Assembly (NCBI GenBank): GCA_041551965.1
Contig: JBFELU010000040.1
Span: 1 to 22,410 of the forward strand
Direction of reading: 5' to 3'
Length of the DNA stretch: 22,410 bases
Source: JBFELU01 sp041551965
GTDB taxonomy: Bacteria; Actinomycetota; Acidimicrobiia; Spongiisociales; UBA11373
Positions within the stretch are counted from its first letter, which is position 1; each line of letters opens with the position of its first letter. The notes beneath the pieces were generated by a model that saw only the letters and a list, made by a program, of their open reading frames with translations, was not told the origin of the DNA and searched no databases. The position numbers and the translations under genes are program-made. Of the stretch, positions 1 to 9,926 are shown in pieces.

Positions 1-2
1 CC

Positions 3-1529
3 ATGACCGAAGAGACGACGAACGCGCTCGCCGACGCCGAGGGCGCCCCGACCGACGAAGCGGCCGCTGAGGCTGCAGCCGAAGAGACCACAGAGACCGT
101 CGAGACCGCCCCCGAGGCGGCCGCCGCCGAAGAGGAGGTCATCTCCGACATCGTGGAGGAAGCCGTCGAAGAAGCGGCTGCCGACCCCGAGGTCGACGAT
201 GAGGCCTCGCCCGAGCCTGCTCCGGCCTCGCCCGAGCCTGCTCCGGCCTCGCCCGAGCCTGCTCCGGCCTCCGAGAAGGCTCCGCTGGGTGATCTGCCCG
301 CCGACCTGTCCGAAGAGGATTTCGCCGCGGCCGTCGAGAAGACGGTCGTGGAGTTCTCGGAAGGCAGCTTGGTCACCGGCACCGTGGTGCGAGTCGACCC
401 CGACGAAGTCCTCGTCGACATCGGCTACAAGTCGGAAGGGGTGGTTCCCGTCGCCGAGCTCTCCATCCGCAACTCGGTGAATCCGGCGGAGATCGTCTCG
501 GTCGGCGATCAGATCGAAGCCCTCGTCATGCAGATGGAGGACCAGGACGGTCGGCTCATTCTTTCCAAGAAGCGGGCCCAGTACGAGCGGGCCTGGGGCC
601 GGATCGAAAAGGTCATGCAGGAAGGCGGGACGGTCAACGGGCAGGTGATCGAGGTCGTCAAGGGCGGCCTCATCGTCGACATCGGCCTTCGCGGCTTCCT
701 GCCCGCCTCGCTGGTCGAACTTCGCCGGGTCCGCGATCTGCACCCCTATGTGGGTGAGTCGTTGGAAGCGAAGGTGATCGAGCTCGACAAGAACCGCAAC
801 AACGTGGTGCTGTCGCGCCGGGCCTTCCTGGAAGAGGAGCAGGCCGAGCAGCGTCAGGCCTTCCTCGACGACCTGGCACCGGATGAGATCCGCACCGGCG
901 TGGTGTCGTCGGTCGTGAACTTCGGGGCCTTCGTCGACCTCGGCGGCATGGACGGTTTGGTCCACGTCTCCGAGCTGTCGTGGCAGCACGTGAGTCACCC
1001 CAGTGAGATCGTTTCGGTCGGTGAAGAGGTCACCGTCAAGGTCCTCGAGGTCGACTACGAGCGGGAGAGGATCTCCCTGTCGATTCGCCAGACCCGGGAA
1101 GATCCGTGGGAGTCCTTTGCCGACGCTCATGGTGTGGGTGATGTGGTCGACGGCGCCGTGACGAAGACGGTTCCCTTTGGAGCGTTCGTGTCCGTCACCG
1201 ACGGAGTCGAGGGCCTGGTTCACGTGTCGGAGATTGCCATCCACCACGTCGAGAGCCCCGAACTGGAGCTCTCGGTCGGTCAGTCCGTGAAGGTGAAGAT
1301 CACCGAGATCGACGCGGATCGCAGGCGTATCAGCCTCTCCATCAAGCAGGCCAGCCCCGAGTGGCAGGAGCGGGCTCAGTGGCAAGAGCCCCATCAGCGG
1401 CGCCCACGCCGTTCCCAGCAAGAGTTCGAGCGTGAGGAAGAGGTGGCCGAGGACAGCGGGCCGCCCGTCACCGCCGATCTCGAGGCGATCCTCCAGGAGC
1501 TCAAGGAGAAGGGGATCGGCCGCAAGTAG
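3..1529 (+). CDS. rpsA: 30S ribosomal protein bS1 with acidic N-terminal extension
   Basis: Ribosomal protein S1 binds mRNA on the small ribosomal subunit and helps initiation. The 508-residue product has four S1 (OB-fold) RNA-binding repeats at about residues 121-191, 208-274, 295-364 and 379-449. Repeats 3 and 4 carry the classic FGAFV and GLVHVSE signatures. Four repeats is the usual actinobacterial form (six in E. coli). Residues 1-115 are an Ala/Glu-rich, probably disordered acidic extension containing three identical ASPEPAP repeats, longer than I would expect for this family. The C-terminal tail (about 450-508) is charged. The ATG at base 3 is the first in frame, but only two upstream bases are visible, so an earlier start cannot be excluded. 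In actinobacteria rpsA normally sits just before coaE; here one gene intervenes. Identity is very secure; the exact start is less so. Confidence 0.95.
   Translation: MTEETTNALADAEGAPTDEAAAEAAAEETTETVETAPEAAAAEEEVISDIVEEAVEEAAADPEVDDEASPEPAPASPEPAPASPEPAPASEKAPLGDLPADLSEEDFAAAVEKTVVEFSEGSLVTGTVVRVDPDEVLVDIGYKSEGVVPVAELSIRNSVNPAEIVSVGDQIEALVMQMEDQDGRLILSKKRAQYERAWGRIEKVMQEGGTVNGQVIEVVKGGLIVDIGLRGFLPASLVELRRVRDLHPYVGESLEAKVIELDKNRNNVVLSRRAFLEEEQAEQRQAFLDDLAPDEIRTGVVSSVVNFGAFVDLGGMDGLVHVSELSWQHVSHPSEIVSVGEEVTVKVLEVDYERERISLSIRQTREDPWESFADAHGVGDVVDGAVTKTVPFGAFVSVTDGVEGLVHVSEIAIHHVESPELELSVGQSVKVKITEIDADRRRISLSIKQASPEWQERAQWQEPHQRRPRRSQQEFEREEEVAEDSGPPVTADLEAILQELKEKGIGRK
204..266 (+). repeat. Perfect 3 x 21-bp tandem repeat inside rpsA
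   Basis: Three consecutive identical 21-bp units (204-224, 225-245, 246-266) lie in the 5' part of rpsA and encode three copies of ASPEPAP at residues 68-88. Identity at every base, including third codon positions, suggests recent slippage expansion rather than old protein-level repetition. A fourth, degenerate start of the unit (gcctcc) follows. Confidence 0.95.
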
Positions 1530-1562
1530 CGGCGGGTCGCCACCGGAATCCCACCTCAAGCA

Positions 1563-1616
1563 GGCCCCTCTTTGGGCCGAAGGACTAGTCACGAGTCCGT
1601 GCGGCCGGCAGGCCGC
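1563..1616 (+). promoter_or_regulatory. Three consecutive short inverted repeats between rpsA and the CpaE-like gene
   Basis: In the 103-bp gap after rpsA there are three back-to-back perfect inverted repeats. GGCCC/GGGCC is at 1563-1567 and 1574-1578, GGACT/AGTCC at 1582-1586 and 1594-1598, and GCGGCC/GGCCGC at 1601-1606 and 1611-1616. The last ends four bases before the ribosome binding site of the next gene. None is followed by a T-run, so they are not textbook intrinsic terminators. They could be a U-less terminator or attenuator after rpsA, or a structured leader controlling the downstream gene. The inverted repeats are seen directly; function is inferred. Confidence 0.5.
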
Positions 1617-1632
1617 TCATGGAGAGGTGGAG

Positions 1633-3408
1633 ATGTCCGGAACAGGACCGCTCATACTGATCATTGAGCCGCAACGCGAGTTCGCCGATGAGACGCGCGC
1701 GCTGCTGAACGGTTCTCGGGTGATCGCCGCCCATTCAATGGCCGAGGCGGCCGAGATCACCGAGACGGGTCGTGTCGATCTGGCCATTCTGGGGCCGTCG
1801 TTCGGAAACGAGACCGGAGTGAACGGTGCCGCCGAGCTCTTCGCCGCCGACCCGGGGCTCTCGGTGGTGCTCGTCGCACACGTGCTGACCAATCGGGTCT
1901 TGCGGGCCGCGCTGCGAATGGGTTTCCGAGACGTGGTGGACACGCCGCTCACGCTCCCCAAGATCCAGGCGATGATCGGCGGCCGCGGTACGCACCTCGG
2001 AGCACCGGCCACCTTCACCGAGACGGCGCCGGGAACAGTGGGTGCGACTCCGACCACGGGGACGACCGGCGATGGGAGTGTCGTGGCCGTCGGATTCAAC
2101 GGGGACGGCCATGTGCCGCAGGTCTCTCGGCCGTCGCCGGCTCCGATCGGGATGACGGCGACCATCACCTTCAACGGGCCCGCGTTCGAGAGTCCGACCG
2201 TCACCGGTACCGAGGCGGTCTCCGCGGCCCTGGAGGCGCCCGTCACTTCGTTCCCTCCGCCCGGGCCCGCCATCCGGCCGCTCCCGGAAGCGCCCGACCC
2301 GGGATCCCAATACGCCATGCCCCCGTCGCCGCTGTTCCACGAGGTCGCCCCGGCGATGCCGGCGCCGACCGCCGAACCAACTCCGGCGTCGGTACCGGGG
2401 CCAATGGTGGCTCCGGCCCCACCCCCGGAGCCTCATTTGGCGACTCCGCCGTCGATCGGCGCCGCTGCGGAGCCCTCCGGGTTCGAGATGGACCTCGAAC
2501 CGGTGGTGGCAGTGCCGCCGCCCCTCGGGGCCCCACCGTCTCCGCCCGCTCCTCTGCAAGCCCCTCCGGAGCCTCCGCGCGACCTCCTGGCGGAGATCGA
2601 TGGCCCCGACGACGGTACGCCTGCGGAGATCGTGGGTGCACCGAGCCCGGCCCGGCCCACGCTGCGTTCCCCCTCGACGGGGAGCGGCATGGTGATCACC
2701 GTCATGGCGGGCAAGGGCGGATCCGGCAAGACCGTGGCCGCGACCAATCTGGCGATGGCGCTGAACGGTGTCCTCGGAGAAGATCGCGTCGTCGTACTCG
2801 ACGCCGATCTGCAGTTCGGGGATGTCGCCCTCCTGCTGCAACTCGACCCGGCCCGCACCATCGTCGACGCTGCCGAGGTCATCGATGATCTCACCGAGCC
2901 TCGCCTCGACGGCTTGCTGCTGCGCCACGCGAGCGGGCTGCGGGTCCTGTCGGCGCCGCCGGTCCCTTCCTCGTCGGAGCAGGTCCCACCGAAGACCGTG
3001 GTGCGGCTCATGGAAATGCTGCAGGGGATGTACGAGTACGTGATCGTCGATACCGCCCCGATCTTCGACGATGCGCTGATGACGGTCCTCGATCACTCCG
3101 ACGAGGTCGTGCTCGTCGTCGACATGGACCTCCCCAGCGTCAAGAACGCCAAGATCGCCCTCGACACCCTGCAGAAGTCGGGGTACCCGATGGGACGGAT
3201 CCACCTGCTGGTGAATCGCGTGAACTCAAAGGCCCGCCTCGATCTGGTCGAGTTGGAACGGGCGCTGGGGATGGAGGTCGCCGCGTCGGTGCCGTCGGAT
3301 CGCCTGGTACCTCAATCGGTCAACGAAGGCGTGCCTGCGGTTGCCATGAGCCCCCGGTCGAAGGTCGCCAAGGCCTTCGAGGCTCTGGCAGACCTGTTCT
3401 TGCCCTGA
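1633..3408 (+). CDS. CpaE/TadZ-like ATPase: degenerate receiver domain plus ParA/MinD-family ATPase
   Basis: The 591-residue product has three parts. Residues 6-115 look like a response-regulator receiver fold, but the phospho-acceptor Asp after strand 3 is replaced (LAILGPS) and the strand-5 Lys is Thr (VVDTPL), so phosphorylation is unlikely. Residues 120-350 are a Pro/Ala-rich, low-complexity linker. Residues 352-591 are a ParA/MinD-type ATPase with the deviant Walker A KGGSGKT (361-367), a switch-like DADLQFGD (390-397) and Walker B IVDTAP (471-476). This layout matches CpaE/TadZ proteins, which place Flp/Tad pilus machinery at cell sites. No other tad/cpa gene is nearby, so a pilus role is unproven; another localisation or sporulation-like role is possible. 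The ATG at 1633 is chosen because a strong ribosome binding site (GGAGAGG, 1621-1627) precedes it and the receiver fold begins at once. An in-frame extension to 1432 would overlap rpsA and adds no recognisable sequence. Confidence 0.85.
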   Translation: MSGTGPLILIIEPQREFADETRALLNGSRVIAAHSMAEAAEITETGRVDLAILGPSFGNETGVNGAAELFAADPGLSVVLVAHVLTNRVLRAALRMGFRDVVDTPLTLPKIQAMIGGRGTHLGAPATFTETAPGTVGATPTTGTTGDGSVVAVGFNGDGHVPQVSRPSPAPIGMTATITFNGPAFESPTVTGTEAVSAALEAPVTSFPPPGPAIRPLPEAPDPGSQYAMPPSPLFHEVAPAMPAPTAEPTPASVPGPMVAPAPPPEPHLATPPSIGAAAEPSGFEMDLEPVVAVPPPLGAPPSPPAPLQAPPEPPRDLLAEIDGPDDGTPAEIVGAPSPARPTLRSPSTGSGMVITVMAGKGGSGKTVAATNLAMALNGVLGEDRVVVLDADLQFGDVALLLQLDPARTIVDAAEVIDDLTEPRLDGLLLRHASGLRVLSAPPVPSSSEQVPPKTVVRLMEMLQGMYEYVIVDTAPIFDDALMTVLDHSDEVVLVVDMDLPSVKNAKIALDTLQKSGYPMGRIHLLVNRVNSKARLDLVELERALGMEVAASVPSDRLVPQSVNEGVPAVAMSPRSKVAKAFEALADLFLP

Positions 3409-3418
3409 TTCTCCGAGG

Positions 3419-3424
3419 TAACGT
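3419..3424 (+). promoter_or_regulatory. Candidate -10 element for leaderless coaE transcript
   Basis: TAACGT fits the actinobacterial TAnnnT -10 pattern and lies exactly 6 nt before the coaE ATG. Transcription would then begin at or very near the start codon. The same octamer GGTAACGT is found in front of uvrB. No convincing -35 is visible. Confidence 0.5.
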
Positions 3425-3430
3425 CGCCGC

Positions 3431-4048
3431 ATGATCGTCATGGTCTTGCTGTGCGGCGGGATCGGCTCCGGCAAGAGCACTGCGGCCGGCCTGCTGGCCG
3501 CCCGTGGAGCCCACGTCGTCTCCGCCGATGAAGCCGGTCATCGGGTCCTGGAGCCGGGGGCCGAGGCCTACGGTGTGGTCGCCCGGCGTTGGCCCGAGTC
3601 GGTTTCCGACGGCAGGATCGACCGCTCCGTCCTGGCGCAGATGGTCTTTGCCGATCCCAGGGCCCTGTCGGAGTTGGAAGACGTGACCCATCCGGCGATC
3701 CGCCGGCTGATTGCAGAAGAGATCCGCACGGTGTCGGCCCCAATGGTTGTCGTGGAGGTGCCGGTGCTCTCCGGGTTCCTCGGGGACGACTGGATCAGGG
3801 TGGTCGTCGATGCCCCCGATGGAACCCGCATCGATCGTCTGAGAGAGCGGGGTATGGATCCGGCCGACATCGAGCGTCGCATGGCAGCCCAGCCCTCCCG
3901 GATGGATTGGATCCGGGCGGCCGATCATGTGATCGACAACAGCGAGGACCTCGCCCACCTCGAGTCGGAATGCCGAAGGGTCTGGGACATCCTGGTCGGG
4001 CCGACGAGCCCGGACGGTGGCGGAGGCGGAGCCGCACCGCCTGGGTAA
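3431..4048 (+). CDS. coaE: Dephospho-CoA kinase
   Basis: CoaE phosphorylates the 3'-hydroxyl of dephospho-CoA with ATP, the last step of coenzyme A synthesis, in the cytoplasm. The 205-residue protein has the P-loop GGIGSGKST at 9-17, the SADEAGHRVL segment with the expected Asp (33), the lid region ending RMAAQPSR near 150, and ADHVIDNSEDLAHLE near the C-terminus, all typical of the family. It is the short single-domain form without the C-terminal GrpB/UPF0157-type domain of the mycobacterial enzyme. The last residues are a Gly/Ala/Pro tail. It begins 22 bases after the CpaE-like gene and ends 10 bases before uvrB. The ATG at 3431 fits the family N-terminus and the candidate leaderless promoter; a GAGGT upstream could also serve as a weak ribosome binding site. 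Confidence 0.95.
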   Translation: MIVMVLLCGGIGSGKSTAAGLLAARGAHVVSADEAGHRVLEPGAEAYGVVARRWPESVSDGRIDRSVLAQMVFADPRALSELEDVTHPAIRRLIAEEIRTVSAPMVVVEVPVLSGFLGDDWIRVVVDAPDGTRIDRLRERGMDPADIERRMAAQPSRMDWIRAADHVIDNSEDLAHLESECRRVWDILVGPTSPDGGGGGAAPPG

Positions 4049-4051
4049 CGT
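4046..4051 (+). promoter_or_regulatory. Candidate -10 element for leaderless uvrB transcript
   Basis: TAACGT lies 7 nt before the uvrB ATG, and its first three bases are the coaE stop codon. The preceding two bases also match the coaE copy (GGTAACGT). There is no Shine-Dalgarno-like purine run at normal spacing, which supports a leaderless start. No clear -35 is seen. Confidence 0.5.
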
Positions 4052-4058
4052 GGCCCGG

Positions 4059-6071
4059 ATGCGTCCCTTCGCCGTTCATTCCGAATTCGCCGCCGCCGGG
4101 GATCAACCCGGGGCCATCGAGGCCCTGGCGACCGGAGTGAACCGGGGAGACCGGTTTCAGACGCTGCTCGGCATCACCGGTTCCGGCAAGTCGGCCACCG
4201 TGGCGTGGCTGGTGGAGAAGGTGCAGCGACCCGCGCTCGTGCTCGCCCCCAACAAGGCGTTGGCGGCCCAGCTGGCGAACGAGTTTCGCCAGTTCTTCCC
4301 CGAGAACCGCGTCGAGTACTTCGTGTCGTACTACGACTACTACCAGCCCGAGGCCTACATCCCCCAAAGCGACACCTACATCGAGAAGGACGCCACCGTC
4401 AACGACGAGATCGACCGCCTGCGCCACTCGGCGACTGCGGCCCTGCTCACGAGACGCGATGTGATCATCGTGGCTTCGGTGTCGGCCATCTACGGACTGG
4501 GCTCCCCGGAGCAGTACGAGGGCCAACTGCTCCGGCTGGTGCGCGGGGTGGAGTACCCCCTGGATGACGCGATCCGGCGGCTGGTCGACATCAACTACGA
4601 GCGCAACGAAATGAACCTCACCCGGGGCAAGTTCCGCTTGCGGGGGGACACTCTCGAGGTGTTTCCGGCCTACGAGGAGACCGTGGCGCGGGTCGAGTAC
4701 TTCGGGGACGAGGTGGATCGCATCACGGAGATGAACCCGATCACCGGCGAGGTGCTGCGGGAGATGTCAGAGCTCTGGGTGTACCCGGCCACCCATTACG
4801 TAGCCACCGCAGAGCGGATGGCTCGTGCCACCGAGGCGATCGAAATCGAGCTGGCCGAGCGGCTGGCGAGACTCGAGGAGCAGGGCAAGCTTCTCGAGGC
4901 GCAGCGTCTTCGTATGCGCACCGCCTACGACCTCGAGATGATCCGCGAGGTGGGGTACTGCAACGGCATCGAGAACTACAGCCGGCACATCGATGGACGG
5001 CAACCGGGCGAGGCTCCCTACACCTTGCTCGACTACTTCCCGGAGGACTACCTCACCGTGATCGACGAGAGCCACGTCACGGTTCCCCAATTGCACGGGC
5101 AGTACGAGGGGGATCGCAGCCGCAAGGAGGTCCTGATCGACCACGGATTCCGGCTGCCCTCCGCCGCCGACAACCGCCCTCTCCGTTTCGACGAGTGGCT
5201 GGAGCGGGCCAATCAGGTCGTGTTCCTCTCGGCGACGCCGTCGAGTTGGGAGACGGAGCACTCGACGCAGGTGGTGGAGCAGATCATTCGCCCCACCGGT
5301 TTGGTCGACCCGGAAGTGGTGGTGAAGCCGACGCGAGGCCAGATCGACGATCTCCTCGAGGAGATCCGCAGCCGGGCGGTGGCCGATCAGCGAGTCCTCG
5401 TCACAACCCTCACCAAGAAGATGGCCGAGGACCTCACCGACTACCTGCTCGAGATGGGGGTTCGAGCCCGTTACCTCCACTCGGAGATCGACACGCTGGA
5501 GCGGGTGCAGATCCTGCGGGATCTCCGGCTCGGGGAGTTCGACGTCCTGGTCGGGATCAACCTCCTCCGGGAGGGGCTCGATCTCCCCGAGGTGGGGCTG
5601 GTGGCGATCCTGGACGCCGACAAGGAGGGCTTTCTCCGATCCGAGACCTCGCTGATCCAGACCATCGGCAGGGCGGCGCGCAACGTCGACGGCCAGGTGG
5701 TCATGTACGCCGACGACGTCACCAATTCCATGCGCCGGGCCATCAACGAGACCAACCGCCGTCGGGCCCGTCAGGTCGCGTTCAACGAGGAGCACGGCAT
5801 CGATCCGCAGACGATCCGCAAGAAGGTCACCGACATCCTGGAGTTGGTGCAGAGCCCCGACGCCCCCGGCGTCGAGCGCCGGCGGCGGGAGGTGGCCGAC
5901 CGCAAGCCGCTCGACTTGCCGGCGGATGATCTGGGGCGGTTGATTCAGAGCCTCGAAGAGGAGATGCGCGAAGCGGCTCGTGAGCTGCGATTCGAGTATG
6001 CGGCCCGGCTGCGCGACGAGATCAACGAACTGCGTCGCGAGCTACGAGAGATGGTGGAGGCGACGGGGTGA
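4059..6071 (+). CDS. uvrB: Excinuclease ABC subunit B
   Basis: UvrB is the damage-verifying helicase-like subunit of nucleotide excision repair. It is loaded by UvrA and then recruits UvrC. The 670-residue protein has Walker A GITGSGKS (38-45), the Tyr-rich beta-hairpin that clamps DNA (YYDYYQPEAYIPQ, 91-103), the DESH Walker B (336-339), helicase motif VI QTIGRAARN (534-542) and a C-terminal UVR motif (about 628-663) that contacts UvrC. Length and motifs are normal. The reading frame is open upstream to GTG 4017 inside coaE, but the family N-terminus (MRPFAVHSEF, then GDQPGAI) begins at ATG 4059, so that start is used. It follows coaE by 10 bases, the conserved actinobacterial order, and converges on tatA. 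I saw no LexA-type palindrome before it. Confidence 0.97.
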   Translation: MRPFAVHSEFAAAGDQPGAIEALATGVNRGDRFQTLLGITGSGKSATVAWLVEKVQRPALVLAPNKALAAQLANEFRQFFPENRVEYFVSYYDYYQPEAYIPQSDTYIEKDATVNDEIDRLRHSATAALLTRRDVIIVASVSAIYGLGSPEQYEGQLLRLVRGVEYPLDDAIRRLVDINYERNEMNLTRGKFRLRGDTLEVFPAYEETVARVEYFGDEVDRITEMNPITGEVLREMSELWVYPATHYVATAERMARATEAIEIELAERLARLEEQGKLLEAQRLRMRTAYDLEMIREVGYCNGIENYSRHIDGRQPGEAPYTLLDYFPEDYLTVIDESHVTVPQLHGQYEGDRSRKEVLIDHGFRLPSAADNRPLRFDEWLERANQVVFLSATPSSWETEHSTQVVEQIIRPTGLVDPEVVVKPTRGQIDDLLEEIRSRAVADQRVLVTTLTKKMAEDLTDYLLEMGVRARYLHSEIDTLERVQILRDLRLGEFDVLVGINLLREGLDLPEVGLVAILDADKEGFLRSETSLIQTIGRAARNVDGQVVMYADDVTNSMRRAINETNRRRARQVAFNEEHGIDPQTIRKKVTDILELVQSPDAPGVERRRREVADRKPLDLPADDLGRLIQSLEEEMREAARELRFEYAARLRDEINELRRELREMVEATG

Positions 6072-6096
6072 CGCCGGCGGGTCCGTGCCGACGGGT

Positions 6097-6270
6097 CTAG
6101 TCGGCGGTCTCCTCGTCCTCGTCCTCCGAACCCTCCCGGAGACCCTTGCGGAGTTCCCGCGCCGATTTGCCGAGTGAGCGGGCGAGTTCCGGGAGCTTCT
6201 TCGCCCCGAAGAGGAACACCAGAACCACCACGATGATGATGATCTCGCCGGGCCCGATCTGCCGAAACAT
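6097..6270 (-). CDS. tatA: Twin-arginine translocase subunit TatA/TatE
   Basis: TatA oligomerises in the cytoplasmic membrane to form the passage through which folded proteins with twin-arginine signals are exported. The 57-residue product has the expected layout: a short N-terminus with IGPGE (Glu at residue 8), one membrane helix (about 8-22), the FGAKKLPELARSLGK hinge and amphipathic helix, and a short acidic tail (EDEDEE). It is at the short end for the family. The reverse-strand frame is open to 6324, but only the ATG at 6270 gives a normal TatA N-terminus. It stands alone between uvrB (convergent, 25 bases away) and uvrA (divergent), with no tatB or tatC in the window. TatA versus TatB/E is judged from sequence; TatA is most likely. 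Confidence 0.92.
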   Translation of the reverse strand: MFRQIGPGEIIIIVVVLVFLFGAKKLPELARSLGKSARELRKGLREGSEDEDEETAD

Positions 6271-6276
6271 GGGCAG

Positions 6277-6282
6277 AGTGTA
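6277..6282 (-). promoter_or_regulatory. Candidate -10 element for leaderless tatA transcript
   Basis: On the reverse strand TACACT (TAnnnT) lies exactly 6 nt before the tatA ATG, with no ribosome binding site between. The identical hexamer precedes uvrC. A leaderless start is inferred from this spacing. Confidence 0.5.
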
Positions 6283-6284
6283 GG

Positions 6285-6294
6285 CGGGATCCCG
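6285..6294. promoter_or_regulatory. 10-bp perfect palindrome in the tatA/uvrA divergent region
   Basis: CGGGATCCCG is a perfect palindrome 2 bp upstream (on the tatA side) of the putative tatA -10, which puts it in the -10/-35 spacer. It could be an operator for a dimeric regulator, or chance in GC-rich DNA. No known regulator site is recognised. Confidence 0.25.
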
Positions 6295-6343
6295 GTTTCG
6301 CCACAGCGAACGACACCCCTGCAATTCAGAGCCGCTCGATCAC

Positions 6344-6349
6344 TATGAT
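6344..6349 (+). promoter_or_regulatory. Candidate -10 element for uvrA
   Basis: TATGAT (5 of 6 matches to TATAAT) lies 27 bases before the uvrA GTG. A GTGAGGA ribosome-binding-like stretch (6364-6370) lies between them, consistent with a short leader. No clear -35 is present. No LexA-type GAAC-N4-GTTC palindrome was found in the 106-bp divergent gap. Confidence 0.4.
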
Positions 6350-6376
6350 GCGCCACCCCAGCGGTGAGGACCGGCG

Positions 6377-9198
<2,822 letters not shown>

Positions 9199-9202
<4 letters not shown>

Positions 9203-9894
9203 CCTGGGGCGACGACCTCGCCGGATGGTGGGTCGAGGAGGTCGACAGCGACCCGGTCTATCGCGAGACCGTCGTGCCGATGATCCTCGAGCTCGTCGGC
9301 GAGGCCGGCGGGGCACGGTGGATCGATCTCGGGTGTGGGGAGGGTCGGATCATGGCGGAGCTGACCCGGGTGGGAGCCCGTCCGGTCGGATGCGACGCCT
9401 CTCCGGCGCTCGCCGGCCTGGCCCGGGACAAAGGCCCGGTGGTGCTGGGCCAGCTCCCGGCCCTCGGTTGGCTCCGGAGCGGCTCGCTCGACGGTGCGAT
9501 CGCGATCCTCGTCCTGGAGCACCTCGGCGACGCCGAGGGGTTCTTCGCCGAGACCGCCCGGGTGGTGAGAGCCGCCGGAGCTCTCGTCGTCGTGGCCAAT
9601 CATCCGGTCTTCACGACTCCGGGCTCGGGGCCGATCGTGGACGTCACCGACGGCGAGGTGCTGTGGCGATGGGGCCCATACCTCGATGCAGGTTCGTCGG
9701 AGGAGCCCGCCGGAGAACGCTCCCTGACGTTTCATCATCGACCTCTTGGGGACCTGCTCACGACCGCAAGCCGCCACGGCTGGGGGCTGGAGCGTCTCAT
9801 CGAGATCGGTGTGGATCGGGTCGGGGGTGACGAGCTCCCCGGCGGACAGGGGCAGATCCCCCGTCTCATCGGGATCCGCTGGAACCGAGGGTGA
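9199..9894 (+). CDS. Class I SAM-dependent methyltransferase, substrate unknown
   Basis: The 231-residue protein has the Rossmann-fold methyltransferase core: motif I WIDLGCGEGR (41-50), an acidic residue after strand 2 (GCDASP), and a DGAIAILVLEHL stretch resembling the motif following strand 4 in Methyltransf_11 proteins. The C-terminal part (HHRPLGDLLTTASRHGW) resembles the end of UbiE/SmtA-like small-molecule methyltransferases. The substrate cannot be deduced. The GTG start overlaps the uvrA stop (GTGA), and its own stop overlaps an in-frame upstream GTG of uvrC in the same way, so it sits inside the excision repair operon. A DNA-repair role would be an inference from position alone. Confidence 0.82.
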
Positions 9895-9910
9895 GCGGGG
9901 GCCCCACCGA

Positions 9911-9916
9911 TACACT
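9911..9916 (+). promoter_or_regulatory. Candidate -10 element before uvrC
   Basis: TACACT, the same hexamer as before tatA, lies 10 nt upstream of ATG 9927. It would give a transcript with a leader of only a few bases. A weak CGGAG (9917-9921) could act as ribosome binding site if uvrC is instead read from a longer mRNA. Confidence 0.35.
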
Positions 9917-9926
9917 CGGAGCGCCC

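Noticed and set aside
204..266. CRISPR-like or mobile-element repeat
   Set aside because: The 21-bp units are contiguous with no spacers and stay in frame within rpsA, so they are a coding tandem repeat.
1432..1632. Upstream extension of the CpaE-like gene into rpsA
   Set aside because: It adds an Arg/Ser-rich stretch read out of frame from rpsA and crosses the hairpins; ATG 1633 has the ribosome binding site and the domain start.
1735..3204. Reverse-strand open frame of 489 codons opposite the CpaE-like gene
   Set aside because: Arg/Gly-rich shadow with no motif; the forward frame has an intact Walker A and ribosome binding site.
4017..4058. Earlier GTG start of uvrB inside coaE
   Set aside because: The extra 14 residues are not part of the UvrB family N-terminus, and the -10-like element points to ATG 4059.
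6072..6096. Bidirectional terminator between convergent uvrB and tatA
   Set aside because: Only 25 bases separate the stops, and I see only a 4-bp CGGC/GCCG pairing and a partial direct repeat of CGGGTC, too weak to call.
6271..6376. LexA/SOS box upstream of uvrA (also looked for before uvrB and uvrC)
   Set aside because: No GAAC-N4-GTTC type palindrome is present; GCGAACGACA near 6307 lacks the second half-site.
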